64,000 nucleotides of DNA, taken from Nocardia vinacea (GTDB lineage: Bacteria; Actinomycetota; Actinomycetes; Mycobacteriales; Mycobacteriaceae). Position numbers and translations under genes: made by a program. The stretch lies in the NCBI RefSeq assembly GCF_035920345.1, contig NZ_CP109149.1, positions 6,758,001 to 6,822,000 of the forward strand, given 5' to 3'. Positions 52,768 through 63,624 of the stretch are shown here, piece by piece; positions within the stretch are counted from its first letter, which is position 1; the number at the start of each line of letters is the position of its first letter. The notes under the pieces were generated by a model. It was not told the DNA's origin. It made no database searches and saw only the letters and a program-made list of their open reading frames with translations.

Positions 52768-54344
52768 CCACCTCCGCGGATCGAACCGCAACCGCCGCGA
52801 ATCCGGAACCCGAGACCACGGACAACGCGACAGCCGAATCCGCTGCCGCCGAACCTGATTCGAGCAGACCGAATCCGGCACGTGATTTCGGACGCCGGAT
52901 CGTGGCCCGCTTCGGGGCCGCGACGGTCGCCTTCACCATCGTCGTCACGGTCTTCGGCGCACTGTTCGCCTGGATCACCCCGCCGTTCTGGGGCCATGAC
53001 GAAATCACCCAGTTCGGCCGCGCCTACCAGGTCGCGCACGGCGGCCTGCTGCCGCAGCGGATCCACGACGATCGCGGTATCTCCTATGGCGGCGACGTGC
53101 CGATCAGCATCACCCAGCTGATGGGCTATGCGCTGCACGACTACAGCACCAATCCGGAAGAGCCGGATCAGATGGTGGCCGATCCCGGCAGCTACGCCCG
53201 GATGGAGGGCGCCGCGGTTTCGAAGGCCGAGGAGCCGGTCTGGTTCACCAATACCGCCGCTTACTCGCCGGTGCCGTATATCCCTGCGGCCATTGGCATT
53301 CGGGTCGCCGAGCTGTTCGGACTGAACGTCGGCGCGATGATGCTGCTGACCCGCCTCGCGGGCCTGGCCACCTACCTCGCGCTGGTCGGATTCGGTCTGT
53401 GGGCCCTGCGCGCGCACCGGGTGCAGTGGCTGGCGTTCACCGTCGCCGTGCTGCCGATCGCGGTCTTCCAGGCGGGCACCGTCACCGCCGACACCATGAC
53501 CAACGCGCTGGCCATCCTGGTTTCGGCCTTACTGGTCAAAGCACTGTTCCTGGGTGATGGTCTCGGTCGCACCGAGACGGCCGCGCTACTGGGCGCGACC
53601 CTGCTGCTGCCGGTCAGCAAGCCGACCTACGTGCTGCTCGCCATGCTCGTGGTGCTGGTGCCGACGAACCGGTTCGCCCTCGGCGGCGCAGCCGGTTGGA
53701 AGCGTTTCATCCCATGGGGGTTCGCAGGACTGGGCGCGCTGGCGTTCGCGGTCTGGATGAAGATCGCGGGACCGACCACCGACGGTATGGGCCTGATGCG
53801 TCCACAGCACCAGTGGAATTCGGTGCGGCCAAGCGATCAGCTCCACGGAATCCTCACCGACCCCGTGAATTTCGTGAACACCTTCGGCGAGAGCATTGCG
53901 CTACGCGACCAGCGGTGGTTCACCCAGTTCTTCGGCGAACTCGGCTTCGCCTACATCGACGTCCCCGCCCTGACGGTGGTGGCCTGCCTGCTCGCCTTCG
54001 CGGTCAGCGTCGGCATCGCGGATCTGATGAACACCGCGACCGCCACCTTCCGGCGCACGCTGATCGTCGCACTGACGATGCTCGCGAGTGTCGCGATGAT
54101 CTACGTGACGCTGTACATGTCGTTCACCCCGGTCGACTACTACATCATCGACGGCGTCCAGGGCCGGTACTTCGTGCCGCTGGCGATCCTCGCGCTGGTG
54201 GTGCTGCTGCGCTGGATGCCGTTGCGGCTCACCGATGTCCGCGGCCGGACCCCGGCCAAGGGACCGGCCATCACGATCATCGCGGCCACGCTGGTGGCCC
54301 TGATCGCCGCACTCTGGAAGTACTACTCGATCGTCTGGGGCTGA
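52764..54344 (+). CDS. DUF2142-type polytopic membrane protein
   Basis: 526 aa with roughly 12 helices after a disordered Ala/Glu-rich start. The first outside loop carries TPPFWGHDEITQFGRAYQVAHGG, the acidic DE expected in GT-C-like enzymes, and another loop has FFGELGFAYIDVP; ending IDGVQGRYFVPLAIL is typical of DUF2142. Probably transfers a sugar from the lipid donor made by the coupled GT2 to a wall polymer. 4-nt overlap with upstream gene. Confidence 0.85.
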   Translation: MTTSADRTATAANPEPETTDNATAESAAAEPDSSRPNPARDFGRRIVARFGAATVAFTIVVTVFGALFAWITPPFWGHDEITQFGRAYQVAHGGLLPQRIHDDRGISYGGDVPISITQLMGYALHDYSTNPEEPDQMVADPGSYARMEGAAVSKAEEPVWFTNTAAYSPVPYIPAAIGIRVAELFGLNVGAMMLLTRLAGLATYLALVGFGLWALRAHRVQWLAFTVAVLPIAVFQAGTVTADTMTNALAILVSALLVKALFLGDGLGRTETAALLGATLLLPVSKPTYVLLAMLVVLVPTNRFALGGAAGWKRFIPWGFAGLGALAFAVWMKIAGPTTDGMGLMRPQHQWNSVRPSDQLHGILTDPVNFVNTFGESIALRDQRWFTQFFGELGFAYIDVPALTVVACLLAFAVSVGIADLMNTATATFRRTLIVALTMLASVAMIYVTLYMSFTPVDYYIIDGVQGRYFVPLAILALVVLLRWMPLRLTDVRGRTPAKGPAITIIAATLVALIAALWKYYSIVWG

Positions 54345-54520
54345 CAAACCCCTGCGCTCTCGGGCCGTGCCACAGGCCGACCAGGGTGACAACTGATTTC
54401 GGAAGAACATGGGTAACTCATCGGGTACGCCCAGAACTCGGGCACGCACCGACCGCCGGCCCGGGGGCTGAACTTCAGCGCTCCCAATGTCCGGCCAGAG
54501 GCTCGGGGAGGCGGGGGAGT

Positions 54521-55870
<1,350 letters not shown>

Positions 55871-56578
55871 ATGCTGATGAGGAAATTCGCCGCGACTTCA
55901 GCTCTGCTGATCGCCGCTATGGGTATCACCGCGGGCACCGTCAACGCGGCACCGACGGAATCCGCCGACGCCCCGATCAACTTCACCGCCAATGCCACCG
56001 ACACCCAGTCGATCATCTCGATCGATTCCGGCTCGCTGGTCGTCGAGGACAACGCGCTCAAGATCAAGGCCGCCAACGGCACCACCGTCGCGGGCACCCC
56101 GCTCACCTTCCGCGTCGACGACTTCGAATTCCCGATCGCCGCGGACATCGCCGACCACACCGCCACCCTGACCCCGCAGCTCGACGCTGCGAAGGCCACC
56201 TACAAGCCGGTCGCGCTGCCCTTCGAGGACAAGGCCCCCTGGAAGAGCGAATACGACCGTGAGACGGCCGCCTTCAACCGTCTGAAGGACACCATCGCCA
56301 TGGGCGCCACCGTCGGCACCCTGGTCGGCGGTCTCGGCGGCGGCGCCATCGGCTGCGTGCTCGGTGGCATCGCCGGTGCGACGGTCGCCTCGGCCACCAT
56401 CGTCGGCCTGTTCGGTGCGTTCATCCCGGCCGCCGCCATCGGCTGCCTCGGCGGCATCATCGCCATCGGTGCGCTGGGCACCCTGGCCGGTCAGATCCTG
56501 ATCACCGCTCCGGTCGCGATCGGTGCGGCGATCCAGTACTTCTCCACCATCAACGCGCCGTTCGTCGCGCCGAAGTAA
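55871..56578 (+). CDS. Secreted protein with glycine-zipper region
   Basis: 235 aa. Signal peptide KFAATSALLIAAMGITAGTVNA with a likely cut at NAA. A beta-like stretch follows (residues ~30-110), then a Gly/Ala-rich hydrophobic zone (~140-220: GATVGTLVGGLGGGAIGCVLGGIAGATVASATIVGLFGAFIPAAAIGCLGGIIAIGALG) with two Cys and GxxxG spacing, which could insert in a membrane or oligomerise. Similar secreted proteins are frequent in Nocardia and Rhodococcus; function unknown. GAGG upstream of ATG 55871. A perfect terminator follows. Confidence 0.85.
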   Translation: MLMRKFAATSALLIAAMGITAGTVNAAPTESADAPINFTANATDTQSIISIDSGSLVVEDNALKIKAANGTTVAGTPLTFRVDDFEFPIAADIADHTATLTPQLDAAKATYKPVALPFEDKAPWKSEYDRETAAFNRLKDTIAMGATVGTLVGGLGGGAIGCVLGGIAGATVASATIVGLFGAFIPAAAIGCLGGIIAIGALGTLAGQILITAPVAIGAAIQYFSTINAPFVAPK

Positions 56579-56615
56579 GTCGAACATCGGCTCCGCACAA
56601 CTGAAAACGAGCCCA

Positions 56616-56652
56616 GGAAACCCCGCCCGCGCATCGCTCGGGCGGGGTTTCC
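56616..56652 (+). terminator. Perfect 14-bp terminator hairpin
   Basis: GGAAACCCCGCCCG and CGGGCGGGGTTTCC around a 9-nt loop, 38 bp after the secreted protein stop. Confidence 0.9.
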
Positions 56653-56856
56653 GCTGCTAGGCGTCGCTCGGCTGAAATTGCCAGGCGGCATTTTCGCATG
56701 AGATAGGGCCGTAATACTCCCTACGCGGCGTAATTCCAACCCTCCACCAGGTGAACAAAAAGTAAATTGAATTGAACTAAATAGCGATCCGAGGGTTCGC
56801 AGAAGGAAATTCTCCAATTGCCAGAGTGAAATTCTCAACGCGGTTCACCTACGAAA

Positions 56857-56906
56857 GAACCCCGCCCCGGACCGCCGCCGAAAGGCGAGGTCCGGATGCG
56901 GGGTTC
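56857..56906 (-). terminator. Long imperfect terminator hairpin for esterase gene
   Basis: Outer arms GAACCCCGC/GCGGGGTTC and inner arms CGGACC/GGTCCG; on the minus strand it lies just after the esterase stop at 56930. Confidence 0.8.
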
Positions 56907-56929
56907 GCGACTCGTCCGGCCGATCCAGG

Positions 56930-57937
56930 TCAAGCCGTCCGAGCCTGTTGGGGCTGCTCGAGGCGGGCGCGCACGAACCGGGAGACCCGGGCCAATGCCA
57001 TCCTGCTCTCGGGCAGATTCGGAGCTATCGCCATGAAGGCATGTACCTGACCGCGCCAGATCTCCAGCGCATTCGGGACACCGGCCGCGGTCAGCCTGCG
57101 GGCCATGAGCTCGCAGTCATAGCGCAGCACCTCGTCTTCGGCGGTGATCAGCAACACCGGCGGCAGACTCGCCAAGGCGCCGTTGACCGGCGACACCAGC
57201 GGATCCAGCACCCCGTCCACCTCGGCGCCGATCCGCACCACCGCCTCCAGCGCGGACAGCGGCAGATAGGGATCGCGCGCGACATTCATATAGTCGCGCT
57301 TGGCGGCATAGTCCAGATCGAGCAGTGGGCTCAGCCCGATCAGCCCGCCCGGCGCAGGCAGCCCGGACTCGATCGCGCGCAGTGCGGTGGCGAAGGCGAG
57401 GAAGCCGCCCGCCGAATCGCCCGCGAACATGATCCTGGCCGGATCCGCGCCGTGCCGCAGCAGCCAGCGGTAGGCGGTCACGCAGTCCTCGATCGCAGCG
57501 GAGACATTGTTCCCGGGCAGTTGGCGGTAATCGACATTGACGACCGGCAGCCCGGTCCGCCGGGCCAGGCTGGCCGCGATCGGGCGATGGGTGCCGAGAC
57601 CGCAGACGGCGAAGCCGCCACCGTGCATATACAGCACCGCGCCGTGCCGCAGGGCGCGCGAACCGCCCGACGGACGCAGGATCTCCATCCGAAAACCGTT
57701 CAGCGTCACCTGTTCTCGATCGACACCGCGCGGCTGCGGCCGCAGTCGCGCCAGACCGTCGATCGCGAGAGCACCGATCGGAATCGTCGCGCGGCTGACC
57801 GGAAACATGCGCAGCACCGGCCGCACCGCACCGAGGCAGGTCGCCAGCAGCAATCGAGCCGATGCGCTCGGACCGTCCGGGTTCATCAACAGACCGGGAT
57901 CACCCGCGTCGAATTCACTCCCGCTGATCGCAACCAT
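56930..57937 (-). CDS. Alpha/beta hydrolase fold-3 (HSL-type) esterase
   Basis: 335 aa hormone-sensitive-lipase-type esterase. YMHGGGFAVCGLGTHRP gives the HGGG oxyanion motif (~105), NVDYRQLPGNNVSAAIEDCVTAYRWLL follows, FAGDSAGGFLAF holds Ser (~172), ITAEDEVL the Asp and GQVHAFM the His. Cytoplasmic, no signal peptide. Substrate probably a short or medium acyl ester. Divergent from rmlA across 221 bp. Confidence 0.92.
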   Translation of the reverse strand: MVAISGSEFDAGDPGLLMNPDGPSASARLLLATCLGAVRPVLRMFPVSRATIPIGALAIDGLARLRPQPRGVDREQVTLNGFRMEILRPSGGSRALRHGAVLYMHGGGFAVCGLGTHRPIAASLARRTGLPVVNVDYRQLPGNNVSAAIEDCVTAYRWLLRHGADPARIMFAGDSAGGFLAFATALRAIESGLPAPGGLIGLSPLLDLDYAAKRDYMNVARDPYLPLSALEAVVRIGAEVDGVLDPLVSPVNGALASLPPVLLITAEDEVLRYDCELMARRLTAAGVPNALEIWRGQVHAFMAIAPNLPESRMALARVSRFVRARLEQPQQARTA

Positions 57938-57998
57938 CGCGCACCTACCTCACACTGGCGCGCCGAACCCGACCGAACGGTTCTCCAGGCGAGAGTCG

Positions 57999-58028
57999 AC
58001 GCTGACATCTCACACGCTGATGTTTCAC
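57999..58028. repeat. Two adjacent 15-bp direct repeats
   Basis: ACGCTGACATCTCAC followed at once by ACGCTGATGTTTCAC (12 of 15 identical), in the divergent region between the esterase and rmlA. A 15-bp period is unusual for a helix-aligned operator; may still be a regulator site. Confidence 0.55.
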
Positions 58029-58158
58029 AACACCATAGCGTGATCTACGTAACATATATCGCCCGCCGCGCCGGATAGCCAAACGTTCGTGATCAATTCG
58101 TAGGCGAGTCGGAACCTCGCCGAAGCCGAGCTGGATGCGCCTGGCAGACTCGATGACC

Positions 58159-59031
58159 ATGCGCGGAATCATCTTGGCCGGTGGCACCGGATCCCGGTTG
58201 CACCCGATCACGCGCGGGGTGAGCAAACAGCTGGTCCCGGTCTACGACAAACCGATGGTCTACTACCCGTTGTCCACGCTCATGCTGGCGGGCATCCGGG
58301 ACATCCTGGTGATCACCACCCCGGAGGACGCCGACGCGTTCGCCCGCCTACTCGGCGACGGCTCGCAGTTCGGCATCTCGATCACCTATGTGGTGCAACC
58401 GGAACCGGACGGACTCGCCAAGGCGTTCGTCCTCGGCGCCGACCATATCGGCGGCGAGAGCGCCGCATTGGTGCTCGGCGACAATATCTTCCACGGACCA
58501 GGCCTGGGCACCAGCCTCGAGCGCTTCGCCGCGATCGACGGCGGCGCGGTCTTCGCGTACTGGGTCTCGGATCCGACCGCCTACGGCGTCGTCGAATTCA
58601 CCGAGGGCCGAGCGGTTTCGATCGAGGAGAAGCCCAAGGTGCCGCGGTCCAACTACGCCATCCCCGGGCTATATTTCTATGACAACGATGTCGTGGAGAT
58701 CGCGCGCGGGCTGCGGCCCTCGGCGCGCGGCGAATACGAGATCACCGATATCAATCGCGCCTATCTGGAACAGGATCGGCTGCGCGTCGATGTCCTCGCC
58801 CGCGGCACCGCCTGGTTGGATACCGGCACCTTCGACTCGCTGCTGGACGCCGCCAACTACGTGCGCACCATCGAACAGCGGCAGGGCCTGAAAATCGCTG
58901 TGCCGGAAGAGGTCGCGTGGCGGCAGGGCTTCATCGACGACGAACAGCTCTGCGCGCTGGCCGAACCGCTGGTTCGCTCCGGCTACGGGACGTATCTGCT
59001 CGATCTGCTCGAGCGCGGACGGGATTGGTGA
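58159..59031 (+). CDS. rmlA: Glucose-1-phosphate thymidylyltransferase
   Basis: 290 aa. [44 protein letters not shown] is the full RmlA active-site start; [53 protein letters not shown] and [17 protein letters not shown] follow. First step of dTDP-rhamnose synthesis (glucose-1-P plus dTTP). ATG 58159 puts the motif at residue 3; ATG 58135 is unlikely. 3 nt from rmlC. Confidence 0.96.
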   Translation: MRGIILAGGTGSRLHPITRGVSKQLVPVYDKPMVYYPLSTLMLAGIRDILVITTPEDADAFARLLGDGSQFGISITYVVQPEPDGLAKAFVLGADHIGGESAALVLGDNIFHGPGLGTSLERFAAIDGGAVFAYWVSDPTAYGVVEFTEGRAVSIEEKPKVPRSNYAIPGLYFYDNDVVEIARGLRPSARGEYEITDINRAYLEQDRLRVDVLARGTAWLDTGTFDSLLDAANYVRTIEQRQGLKIAVPEEVAWRQGFIDDEQLCALAEPLVRSGYGTYLLDLLERGRDW

Positions 59032-59034
59032 GCG

Positions 59035-59583
59035 ATGGAGTTCCGTGAACTCGCCGTGCCGGGGGCATGGGTGATCACCCCGCGCCAATTCGGCGACGAG
59101 CGCGGCATGTTCTGCGAATCGTTCAAGGCCTCGGAATTCGAGAAGGTGACCGGTCGGCCGTTCGATCTGCGCCAGGTCAACTGCTCGGTCTCGGCGGCCG
59201 GAGTGCTGCGCGGCATCCACTACACCGAGGATCCGCCGGGTCAGGCCAAATATGTGACCTGCGTGCGGGGCGCGTTCCTCGATGTCGTCGTCGATCTGCG
59301 GCCCGGGTCGCCCACCTACGGACGCTGGGACAGCGTGGTGCTCGACGATGTCGATCGGCGCTCGATGTTCCTGTCCGAGGGGCTCGGCCATGCGATTCTG
59401 TCGCTGGCGGATCACTCCACCGTCACCTATCTCTGTTCGATCGAGTACACGCCGGAATTCGACAGGGATATGGATGCCTTCGATCCGCGGCTGGGTATCG
59501 AATGGCCGAAGGTCGGTCTGGACGGTCGACCGCTGACGTATATCCGATCCCCGAAAGACGCTGCCGCTCCGCCCTTCTCGTGA
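59035..59583 (+). CDS. rmlC: dTDP-4-dehydrorhamnose 3,5-epimerase
   Basis: 182 aa cupin-type epimerase. FGDERGMFCESFKASEF, QVNCSVSAAGVLRGIHYTEDPPGQAKYVTCVRGAFLDVVVDLR with the catalytic His, LSEGLGHAILSLAD, and YTPEFDRDMDAFDPRLGIEWP. Third step of the pathway. Starts 3 nt after rmlA; rmlD, the final reductase, is not in the window. Confidence 0.95.
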   Translation: MEFRELAVPGAWVITPRQFGDERGMFCESFKASEFEKVTGRPFDLRQVNCSVSAAGVLRGIHYTEDPPGQAKYVTCVRGAFLDVVVDLRPGSPTYGRWDSVVLDDVDRRSMFLSEGLGHAILSLADHSTVTYLCSIEYTPEFDRDMDAFDPRLGIEWPKVGLDGRPLTYIRSPKDAAAPPFS

Positions 59584-59604
59584 CTGCGGTACATGAAAGG
59601 GGGC

Positions 59605-59646
59605 CGAACGTCACCGCCCCCGATGAGGAGGGAGCGGTGACGTTCG
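59605..59646. terminator. Bidirectional 13-bp terminator hairpin
   Basis: CGAACGTCACCGC and GCGGTGACGTTCG around a 16-nt loop, midway between the convergent rmlC and MFS genes. Confidence 0.85.
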
Positions 59647-59668
59647 ACTTACCGCCGGCGGAGGGGAT

Positions 59669-61126
59669 TCAGCCGACGAGCTCCAATTCCGGCTCCTGCG
59701 CCCGCGCCTTGGCACGCTTGGGCAGGTAGGCCGTCAGGGCGATGAGCGCGCCGACGATGGCGACACCGGCGGCGAACTGCAGTCCGGGCCGGAAGTTGTC
59801 GAGCATCGCGGAAGGAGTGCTCGCACCGGGGTCACCCGAGGCGATGATCGCGGTATTCACCGCGAGCACGATGGCCGCGCCGACCTGCATGGAGGTCTGC
59901 AGCACACCGGCCGCCAGGCCCTGCTCATCATCATCGATGCCATTGGTCGCCTGGATGTTGATGGCCGGGAAGCCGACCCAGCCGATGCCGATCAGCAGCA
60001 CCGCGGGCAGGATCATCGTCAGATACGACGGGGTGGTGTCCAGCCGCAGGAACAGCAGGTAGCCGATGGCCATCACGACCATGGTGATCGCGATGATCGG
60101 CCCGGTACCGAACCGGTCGACGAGCTTATCGGAGAAGAACGCCGACGCGACGACCAGCAGACCGACCGGCAGCAGCGCCATGGCCAGCTTCAGCGGCGAC
60201 CAGCCCAGTGAATCCTGCATGTACAGGGTCACGATGAACTGCCAGCTGAAATACGAACCCGCCACCGCGATGATCGCGAGGCTGGCCCGGACCAGCGTCA
60301 CCTTTCGCAGAATGCCGAGGCGCACCAGCGGGTACTTCACCTTTTTCTCCACCGCGACGAATCCGGCGAACAGCACCGCAGCGCCGACGAAGGAACCGAT
60401 GGTGCGTGCCGAACCCCAGCCCACCTCGGGCGCGGAGACGACGGTGTAGACCAGCAGCAGCATGCCCGCGGTGGACAGCAGCGCACCGAGGATGTCGTGC
60501 CCGCCCTCCTCAGCGGCCTCGTCCTTGGGCACCAGCACCCAGGCCGCGGCCAGCGCGGCGAGCGCGATCGGGACCGGAAGCAGGAAGGTCCAGCGCCAAC
60601 CGATGCCGGTCATCAGACCGCCGAACAGCAGACCCATCGAGTATCCGCCCGCACCGAAGACGGTGTAGATGGACAGCGCCTTATTGCGGGCCGGGCCCTC
60701 GGCGAAGTTGGTGGTGATGATGGACAGACCGGTCGGGGCGGTGAACGCCGCGGCCAGACCCTTGATGAAGCGGGTCAGGATCAGCAGCGGGCCGGAGGTG
60801 ACCAGACCGCCCGCCAGCGAAGCGAGCGCGAAGACGGCGAGCGCGATCAGGAAGACCTTGCGCCGCCCGAGCAGATCGGCGGTGCGACCGCCGAGCAGCA
60901 GCAGGCCGCCGTAACCCAGCACATAGCCGCTGACCAGCCACTGCAGGGTGGAAGTGGACAGATCCAGTTCGGCGCCGATGGACGGCAGCGCCACACCGAT
61001 CATCGAGACGTCGAGACCATCGAGGAACAACACAATGCAGAGGGTGATCAGCATGCCCCAGAGACGGGTGGACCATCTGATCGGATCGGTCGCCGTCGCG
61101 GCCGAAACGGTTGCTGCAGAAGTCAT
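59669..61126 (-). CDS. MFS drug exporter, 14-helix DHA2 type
   Basis: 485 aa, 14 hydrophobic segments. Motif A in GGRTADLLGRRKVFLIAL between helices 2 and 3, FLDGLDVSMIGVALPSIG in helix 1, motif C-type FGAGGYSMGLLFGGLMTGIGWRWTFLLPVP in helix 5. Proton-driven export of toxic small molecules is expected. ATG 61126 used. Divergent from the MarR gene with a clear shared operator, so it is very likely repressed by that protein. Confidence 0.93.
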   Translation of the reverse strand: MTSAATVSAATATDPIRWSTRLWGMLITLCIVLFLDGLDVSMIGVALPSIGAELDLSTSTLQWLVSGYVLGYGGLLLLGGRTADLLGRRKVFLIALAVFALASLAGGLVTSGPLLILTRFIKGLAAAFTAPTGLSIITTNFAEGPARNKALSIYTVFGAGGYSMGLLFGGLMTGIGWRWTFLLPVPIALAALAAAWVLVPKDEAAEEGGHDILGALLSTAGMLLLVYTVVSAPEVGWGSARTIGSFVGAAVLFAGFVAVEKKVKYPLVRLGILRKVTLVRASLAIIAVAGSYFSWQFIVTLYMQDSLGWSPLKLAMALLPVGLLVVASAFFSDKLVDRFGTGPIIAITMVVMAIGYLLFLRLDTTPSYLTMILPAVLLIGIGWVGFPAINIQATNGIDDDEQGLAAGVLQTSMQVGAAIVLAVNTAIIASGDPGASTPSAMLDNFRPGLQFAAGVAIVGALIALTAYLPKRAKARAQEPELELVG

Positions 61127-61150
61127 GGGTCGGAACATTACATGCGCAGA

Positions 61151-61174
61151 CATTAAATGCCAACACATTTAATG
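61151..61174. promoter_or_regulatory. MarR operator between MFS and marR genes
   Basis: CATTAAATG, 6 bp, CATTTAATG: perfect 9-bp inverted repeat 24 bp from the MFS start and 38 bp from the regulator start. A related CATTACATG half-site lies just left. Confidence 0.75.
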
Positions 61175-61212
61175 CGCTTGCATCGGCCCGAGTGGGGCAC
61201 TAGGATGGGGCC

Positions 61213-61635
61213 ATGTCGAAGCCGTCGACAACACAATTAGCGGGGCGCGATGTGGCGCCCACCGGGTTGGTCGCCGAGTGGCGTGAGCTGCTCGACCGGC
61301 ACGCCGCCGTGAGCTGTGCGCTCGAGAAGGAGCTGCAGGGCAAACACGATATCGGCCTCAGCGAATTCGAGACGCTGGACCGGCTGGTCGACGCCGCCTG
61401 CGGCGACTATCGGATGAGCGATCTGGCCAACGACATCTACCTGAGCCAGAGCGCACTCTCGCGCGCGGTGGCGCGGCTGGAGCGCGACGGACTGGTTTCG
61501 CGCAGTATGTGTGCCGAGGATCGGCGCGCGATCTTCGTCTGCCTGACCGAGAAGGGTCGCGAGGTTCACGAGTCGGCGCTCCCGACGCATCGCGAGGTGC
61601 TCGAGCGGACCTGGGATAGTCAGCAGAAGTGCTGA
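61213..61635 (+). CDS. MarR-family repressor of the divergent exporter
   Basis: 140 aa. Winged helix: IGLSEFETLDRLVDAACGDYRMSDLANDIYLSQSALSRAVARLERDGLVSRSMCAEDRRAIFVCLTEKGREV; two Cys in or near the wing (SMCAED, FVCL) could allow redox or ligand control. ATG 61213. It should bind the 61151-61174 repeat and control both itself and the exporter. Confidence 0.92.
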   Translation: MSKPSTTQLAGRDVAPTGLVAEWRELLDRHAAVSCALEKELQGKHDIGLSEFETLDRLVDAACGDYRMSDLANDIYLSQSALSRAVARLERDGLVSRSMCAEDRRAIFVCLTEKGREVHESALPTHREVLERTWDSQQKC

Positions 61636-61716
61636 AGCAGTAAGAATCCAAGCCCTTCCCAGCCACAACGGAGCGAGTCTTACGAGCGACCGTTCGCGGC
61701 GCCGCAGGCGCGGCAA

Positions 61717-62592
61717 TTAAATACTTTCGCGCGCTTCCGCGATGCCGGTGCGCGCATCCGCGGCGACCGACTTGATGTTTGCGAAAGCCTTTCGGTAGCG
61801 CTCGATTTCGTGATCCTTGTCCAGGTACACCGGACCGGTGAACGCCTCGACATAGACCACCGGCGGCTCCCGCAGCTCCGCCTGCGCGGTATCGGCGAAT
61901 TCGAGTAGGACGAACGGGCCCGAATCCATGCCGTCGTGATAGCCGGAATCCGAGGGCACCAATTGGATTCGCACATTCGGCAGGTCGCACATGCGCCGCA
62001 GGTGCGCGAGCTGTTCGACGGTCACCTCGGCACCGCCGACCCGCCGCCACAGCACCGATTCGGTGATCACCACATCCAGATGCAGCGGCGAATCCTTGCG
62101 CGTGAGCAACGTCTGCCTGGCCATGCGCAGCTGCACCCGACGTTCGATTTCGGTATCCGACGCCTCCGGACGCGCGGACTTCAGCAGCGCGCGGGTGTAT
62201 GCCTCGGTCTGCAGCAGTCCGGGGATCAGCTCGTTCTCATAGGTGGCCATGGCACGCGCGGCCTCCTCGAGACCGATGTACACCTCGAAACCCTCGGCGA
62301 TCACATCGCTGTAGCCGGTCCACCATCCCCTGGCCTTGGTCTCCTTGGCCAGCGCGGTCAGCGGTTCGACGAGATCGGTCGGCGCACCGTAGATCTTGCA
62401 CATGGCCTCGACGTCCAGGCTGCGCAATGAGGTCTGCCCGGTTTCGATCCGCCAGATCTTGGCCTCGGACCATTCGAGCTGCCGGGCCGCCATCCGGGTG
62501 GTCATCCTGGCCCGATTGCGCAGATCACGCAGATGTCGGCCGAGCTGCCTGCGCGGCATAGTCGATCCGGTCGTGCCCTGCGGTAAAGCCAT
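61717..62592 (-). CDS. XRE-family regulator with DUF5753 domain
   Basis: 291 aa. HTH at ~16-75: QLGRHLRDLRNRARMTTRMAARQLEWSEAKIWRIETGQTSLRSLDVEAMCKIYG. The DUF5753 domain (~90-285) is marked by YENELIPGLLQTEAYTRALL, RQTLLTRKDSPLHLDVVITESVLWRRVGG and VRIQLVPSDSGYHDGMDSGPFVLLEF. These actinobacterial regulators usually sit beside a small DUF397 gene; none is seen here. ATG 62592 has GAGGGGGAAG ahead. Confidence 0.92.
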   Translation of the reverse strand: MALPQGTTGSTMPRRQLGRHLRDLRNRARMTTRMAARQLEWSEAKIWRIETGQTSLRSLDVEAMCKIYGAPTDLVEPLTALAKETKARGWWTGYSDVIAEGFEVYIGLEEAARAMATYENELIPGLLQTEAYTRALLKSARPEASDTEIERRVQLRMARQTLLTRKDSPLHLDVVITESVLWRRVGGAEVTVEQLAHLRRMCDLPNVRIQLVPSDSGYHDGMDSGPFVLLEFADTAQAELREPPVVYVEAFTGPVYLDKDHEIERYRKAFANIKSVAADARTGIAEARESI

Positions 62593-62731
62593 GCTTCCCC
62601 CTCGCGATATACGAACAGCATTGTTTCACAGTAAATCTGACACAGGTCACGATTAGTGTCCCAGGCACGCCAAAGGCGCAACAGCGACGAACAGGTTCCC
62701 GCAGGCGACGATCCGGCAATTCAGCTGGGTT

Positions 62732-63361
62732 CTACTTACGTGCGCCGCGCTTGCGGAAACGCCAGAACTGCACGGCGCGAACGTCTTCGGAGAGCTGGTT
62801 GACCGGCTCGGCGACATCGGAGAGCGCCTGGAACAGATCGTCGGCGAGATCGGCGATGTGCTCGACCTTGGCGGCCAGCTTGGACGCGTTCTCCAGGAAT
62901 TCGAGCAGCAGGCGTACGACGGCCGCGATGGTCAGGCCGAGCGGTATCGCGATCAAGGCGGCCAGCACGCCGAGCACCGCGGAGACCTGCCACATCAGCA
63001 CCGTCAGTGCGATCGGGATGCCGATCGCGAAGGCCAGGCCGAGCATGTAGGCAAGGGGCAGCAGCGTCCTGGTCGCCGGACGGTGGAACTGCACATCCAG
63101 CAGACCGCGGGCGGCATCGGCGGTCCAGGCACGGGGACTTTCGAAGGGTTCGGCCGGTTCGGGCTCCGCGGTGCGCGAGAACCGTTTGGACGCCGTCTCT
63201 TTCCAGGCGATCCAGCGTGATTCGGTTTCGAACTCTGCCGAATCCGGCGCGCCGACACTACTGGCGTCGTCGGCCTCGCCGGTCGAATCGCTTCGTGATG
63301 CTGCGCGCCCACCCGTCACCCGACCGCTCCCCGTCGAATCGCCACCGCGATGCTCACTCAT
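62732..63361 (-). CDS. DUF4282-type membrane protein
   Basis: 209 aa. A disordered Ser/Glu-rich N-terminus (~1-80) leads to GLLDVQFHRPATRTLLPLAYMLGLAFAIGIPIALTVLMW and VLGVLAALIAIPLGLTIAAVVRLLLEFLENASKLAAKVEHI, two helical hairpin segments plus an amphipathic tail; the FHRPATRTLLPLAY start to the helices fits DUF4282. Function unknown. ATG 63361 is preceded by AAGGA. Divergent from the next gene. Confidence 0.85.
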   Translation of the reverse strand: MSEHRGGDSTGSGRVTGGRAASRSDSTGEADDASSVGAPDSAEFETESRWIAWKETASKRFSRTAEPEPAEPFESPRAWTADAARGLLDVQFHRPATRTLLPLAYMLGLAFAIGIPIALTVLMWQVSAVLGVLAALIAIPLGLTIAAVVRLLLEFLENASKLAAKVEHIADLADDLFQALSDVAEPVNQLSEDVRAVQFWRFRKRGARK

Positions 63362-63624
63362 ATTGCGATCCTTCCCCCAATTCGACGCCCGGCCAATAGG
63401 AGTGGGTTCACACAACAGGTGCGCCCGCCATGACCCGCGGGCCGATCCTGGAGACATCGGCACGGCCCATTAGAGGGATGTCTCGGTGATAGCCGATCAC
63501 TACCGGGTGAGACGAACCCGACAGTCACCAAGATCTTTTGTACAACCCGTAACGCCCACCCCACCCCGCCCCGATACCACCCACGTATGCAGGACCCAGA
63601 TCTATCGGGGAATGGAGAAAGACA

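Larger units (their letters stand above)
56579..56929. other. Intergenic between secreted protein and esterase genes
   Basis: 351 bp between convergent genes. It has one terminator at each end (56616-56652, 56857-56906) and an AT-rich middle with GAAATTCTC repeated at 56806-56814 and 56828-56836 and GGTGAACAAAA at 56750-56760, also found at 55761-55771. No gene seen. Confidence 0.6.
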
